From assembly GCF_001649575.2 (NCBI RefSeq), contig NC_051444.1, positions 18,943,775-19,007,774 on the forward strand: a stretch of 64,000 nucleotides of DNA, given 5' to 3'. The stretch's first letter is position 1. Each line of letters starts with the position of its first letter. The stretch comes from Kryptolebias marmoratus (taxonomy: Eukaryota; Chordata; Actinopteri; Cyprinodontiformes; Rivulidae). Position numbers and translations under genes: made by a program. The notes below the pieces were generated by a model. It saw nothing but the letters and a program-made list of their open reading frames with translations, searched no databases and was not told the DNA's origin. This document shows positions 62,030-64,000 of this stretch, piece by piece.

Positions 62030-64000
62030 GGGGTGTCCTGCCCTCTCCATGGGTATGTAGGGTACATCACGCACCCATTGGTTGAGGAAAGAAACAAAGG
62101 ATCGTTTAGTTTATGAATTTAAAATAGGAGGAATCAATGATGGTAAGGAAAGCCCAAAACGTCACTTATTGATTTAGTCCTGAACATGACTCCTGCCAAG
62201 CACAGTGAGCTTCTCACTGCGACATTTTTTTTTTTTTCCCTCCGTGTCACTTTTGTGTCTGTCTTTTGTGTTTTGTGACCCATAGTAAAATTTAGATTGT
62301 GCAGTGAGAACAACTGTGTTCTGATGCAAACGCTCACACCGCACACTTCACGAGCATCTTTGCCTCAGCATATACGGTCATCAGGGCTGTTTACGTGGTT
62401 ATTACAATACTAAGAAGGAGCAGAAAGCAGGTTTTTGGAGATGATTTGAGATCTCTCTCTGGGCACAGATCCTGTGACATTACAAGTATGAACAGAAAAT
62501 CATTTTTCCATCAATTACAGAAAGACATTATTCAGGATTTAGCTAAATTATGATACTATTACCATAATTTATAGATTAGATACAGTTCTCTTGCTACACT
62601 GTAGGCTTGTTTTCCTCTCCAATTTACCACTTCTTGTGTGCATCAAAAAATTGTGTTTTAGTTTTAGCTGTTTTACAACTTTGAACATCCATTTGGCTTT
62701 TGTGCGATTTTAATGTGTTTTAACTCTCTCCTCACAGCCCTGCTGTTTTCACAATCAATGATTTCAACCAATGAAAGAGAGAGCATTTAGTTGCTTAGAA
62801 GTTAACCTGAGTCCCAGTGTGACCTCACAGTTGGTTTTTGTTTTGTTGCTAAGAAGAATAACAACATTTTCTTTAGCTTTTTCCAGCCCAATGTGAACCA
62901 ACAAATCTTTTTTTCCTAGGGTTCTTTGAAATCTCCTATACTCATGTCATCATGATGCACTTCTACACACATATTATAAAGATCTATTTAAAAAAAAAAC
63001 AGAGCACTATCTCTTGCTTCATTGGCCCCACTGATTAGAAACACTCAGCAGTAACTTATTTTTTAAATAATCGCCAATTATTGCACATCTTTGCAGCTCC
63101 CATAAAAGTAATAATAGACCATTTGTTTTAAGAAATAATTGAGCATGCTCTCTTTTCTTTTTTTGAATCTATCTAATCTTACTTTTAAAATTTGATATTT
63201 TTGGTCATACTTATGTGAAATTAATAAGAAGACATTAAAGAACTTACAGAAATATTCAAGCACTGTTGTTTCAAAGTAGAGACATTTGTTGTCTTGAAGT
63301 AAAGGGAGGAAAGGTTTTTAACTGTACAAAGTACTAAATTATTAGTTTATTGTATAAATAGTTGTTTGCACATGAAGGTTTTCAAATTGTTATTGTTTTT
63401 AGGTCAATATGTATAATTGTGATCCAGTGTGGAAAAGAGAAAGTTTTGAAAAAGTTCAAGCTTGTGCATCCATTTTTTTGAATCGCTTAAACTGAATGTT
63501 GTGTAATGAAATCAATTAAAAGTCCACAGTTAATGTGACATTCAAAACCATTAAGATTGGACATAAACATCTGACTGCAACTGTAATAAAACAAAATCCA
63601 TTAGTAAAGCTGTATTTGAGTCTGAAACGGATTTCCCATAAAAAGCACATTCATGCTATGACAAAGCTGGTCACCTAAATGTTTAACTTAACTTTCAAAA
63701 TTGAGACTTACCTAAAATTTCCTGAAAGACAACACAACTTCTGTCTTGAAGTCTGGTAATTCTGAATATGTAAGTATAGATTGTAGATTCTATTCGATTA
63801 TAGATAGATTGGTGTTCGATTTGGCACATCCAGAGTTTAGAAAAACGAGTCACAAAGCAGTTGATCAGTTGTCCTGAAGGAAAAATAGCTTTTCCATTCA
63901 AAGGTTTGACTTTTGCTAAAGGTAATTAAAAAAAAAAAAAAACTGACTGCCTAGTTTCCTATAAAATATTACCAGTAATGTAGATAGAGCAGTCTGACTA

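Larger units (their letters stand above)
60072..64000 (+). other. phkb: PHKB intron 8 (partial)
   Basis: Runs to the window edge. Contains the (TG)n(AG)n at 60874 and the 22-bp direct repeat at 61.8 and 62.0 kb. No next exon was recognised. Confidence 0.78.

Noticed and set aside
60072..64000. Expected PHKB exon 9 (CSWSVIFVDLDAH-like)
   Set aside because: Not found in the last 3.9 kb. The intron probably continues past the window edge.

Overview
The window is vertebrate nuclear DNA, most likely from a ray-finned (probably percomorph) fish. It is AT-rich and intron-dominated, with short exons bounded by GT/AG sites and a dense load of microsatellites and interspersed repeats. The repeats include tRNA-derived SINEs ending in a GTGGC-ACCCCTGAAG/GAAAG tail, a hAT-type MITE, and LINE reverse-transcriptase relics of types common in teleosts. 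I see no prokaryotic genes, operons or CRISPR arrays, and no complete mobile element with an intact ORF.

Two protein-coding genes are present, arranged head to head, and both are cut by the window edges. On the minus strand is the 5' part of ITFG1 (TIP/LINKIN, an integrin-alpha FG-GAP-repeat membrane protein). Its seven recognised coding exons run from 32680 down to 10826 and encode about 237 N-terminal residues. On the plus strand is the 5' part of PHKB (phosphorylase b kinase regulatory subunit beta). Its eight recognised coding exons run from 33201 to 60071 and encode about 253 N-terminal residues, and there is an alternative first coding exon at 34138-34192. In both genes every recognised exon joins the next in frame with matching intron phase. 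The start codons are 520 bp apart across a CpG-containing divergent promoter (about 32681-33200). ITFG1 and PHKB are also neighbours in mammals, so the pair looks like conserved synteny.

Layout: 1-10825, ITFG1 intron 7 (3' exons lie outside the window). 10826-10875, ITFG1 exon 7. 10876-29726, a very large ITFG1 intron 6 with a SINE, nested DNA transposons and dispersed repeats. 29727-32680, ITFG1 exons 6 to 1, tightly packed. 32681-33200, shared promoter. 33201-36152, PHKB exons 1a, 1b and 2. 36153-45695, PHKB intron 2 with a LINE fragment and a long (TTA)n/(TAA)n palindrome. 45696-60071, PHKB exons 3 to 8. 60072-64000, PHKB intron 8.

The most biologically interesting element is the pair of PHKB first exons. 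Exon 1a supplies the K-R-S-G-S context of the classical PKA phosphorylation site, and exon 1b replaces it, so promoter choice should change hormonal control of the kinase. The most notable non-coding structure is a repeat family of about 250-300 bp. It occurs as a three-unit tandem array at 55.3-56.2 kb and as four dispersed copies, and every copy is in the same orientation relative to its host gene. I found no convincing undescribed gene system.
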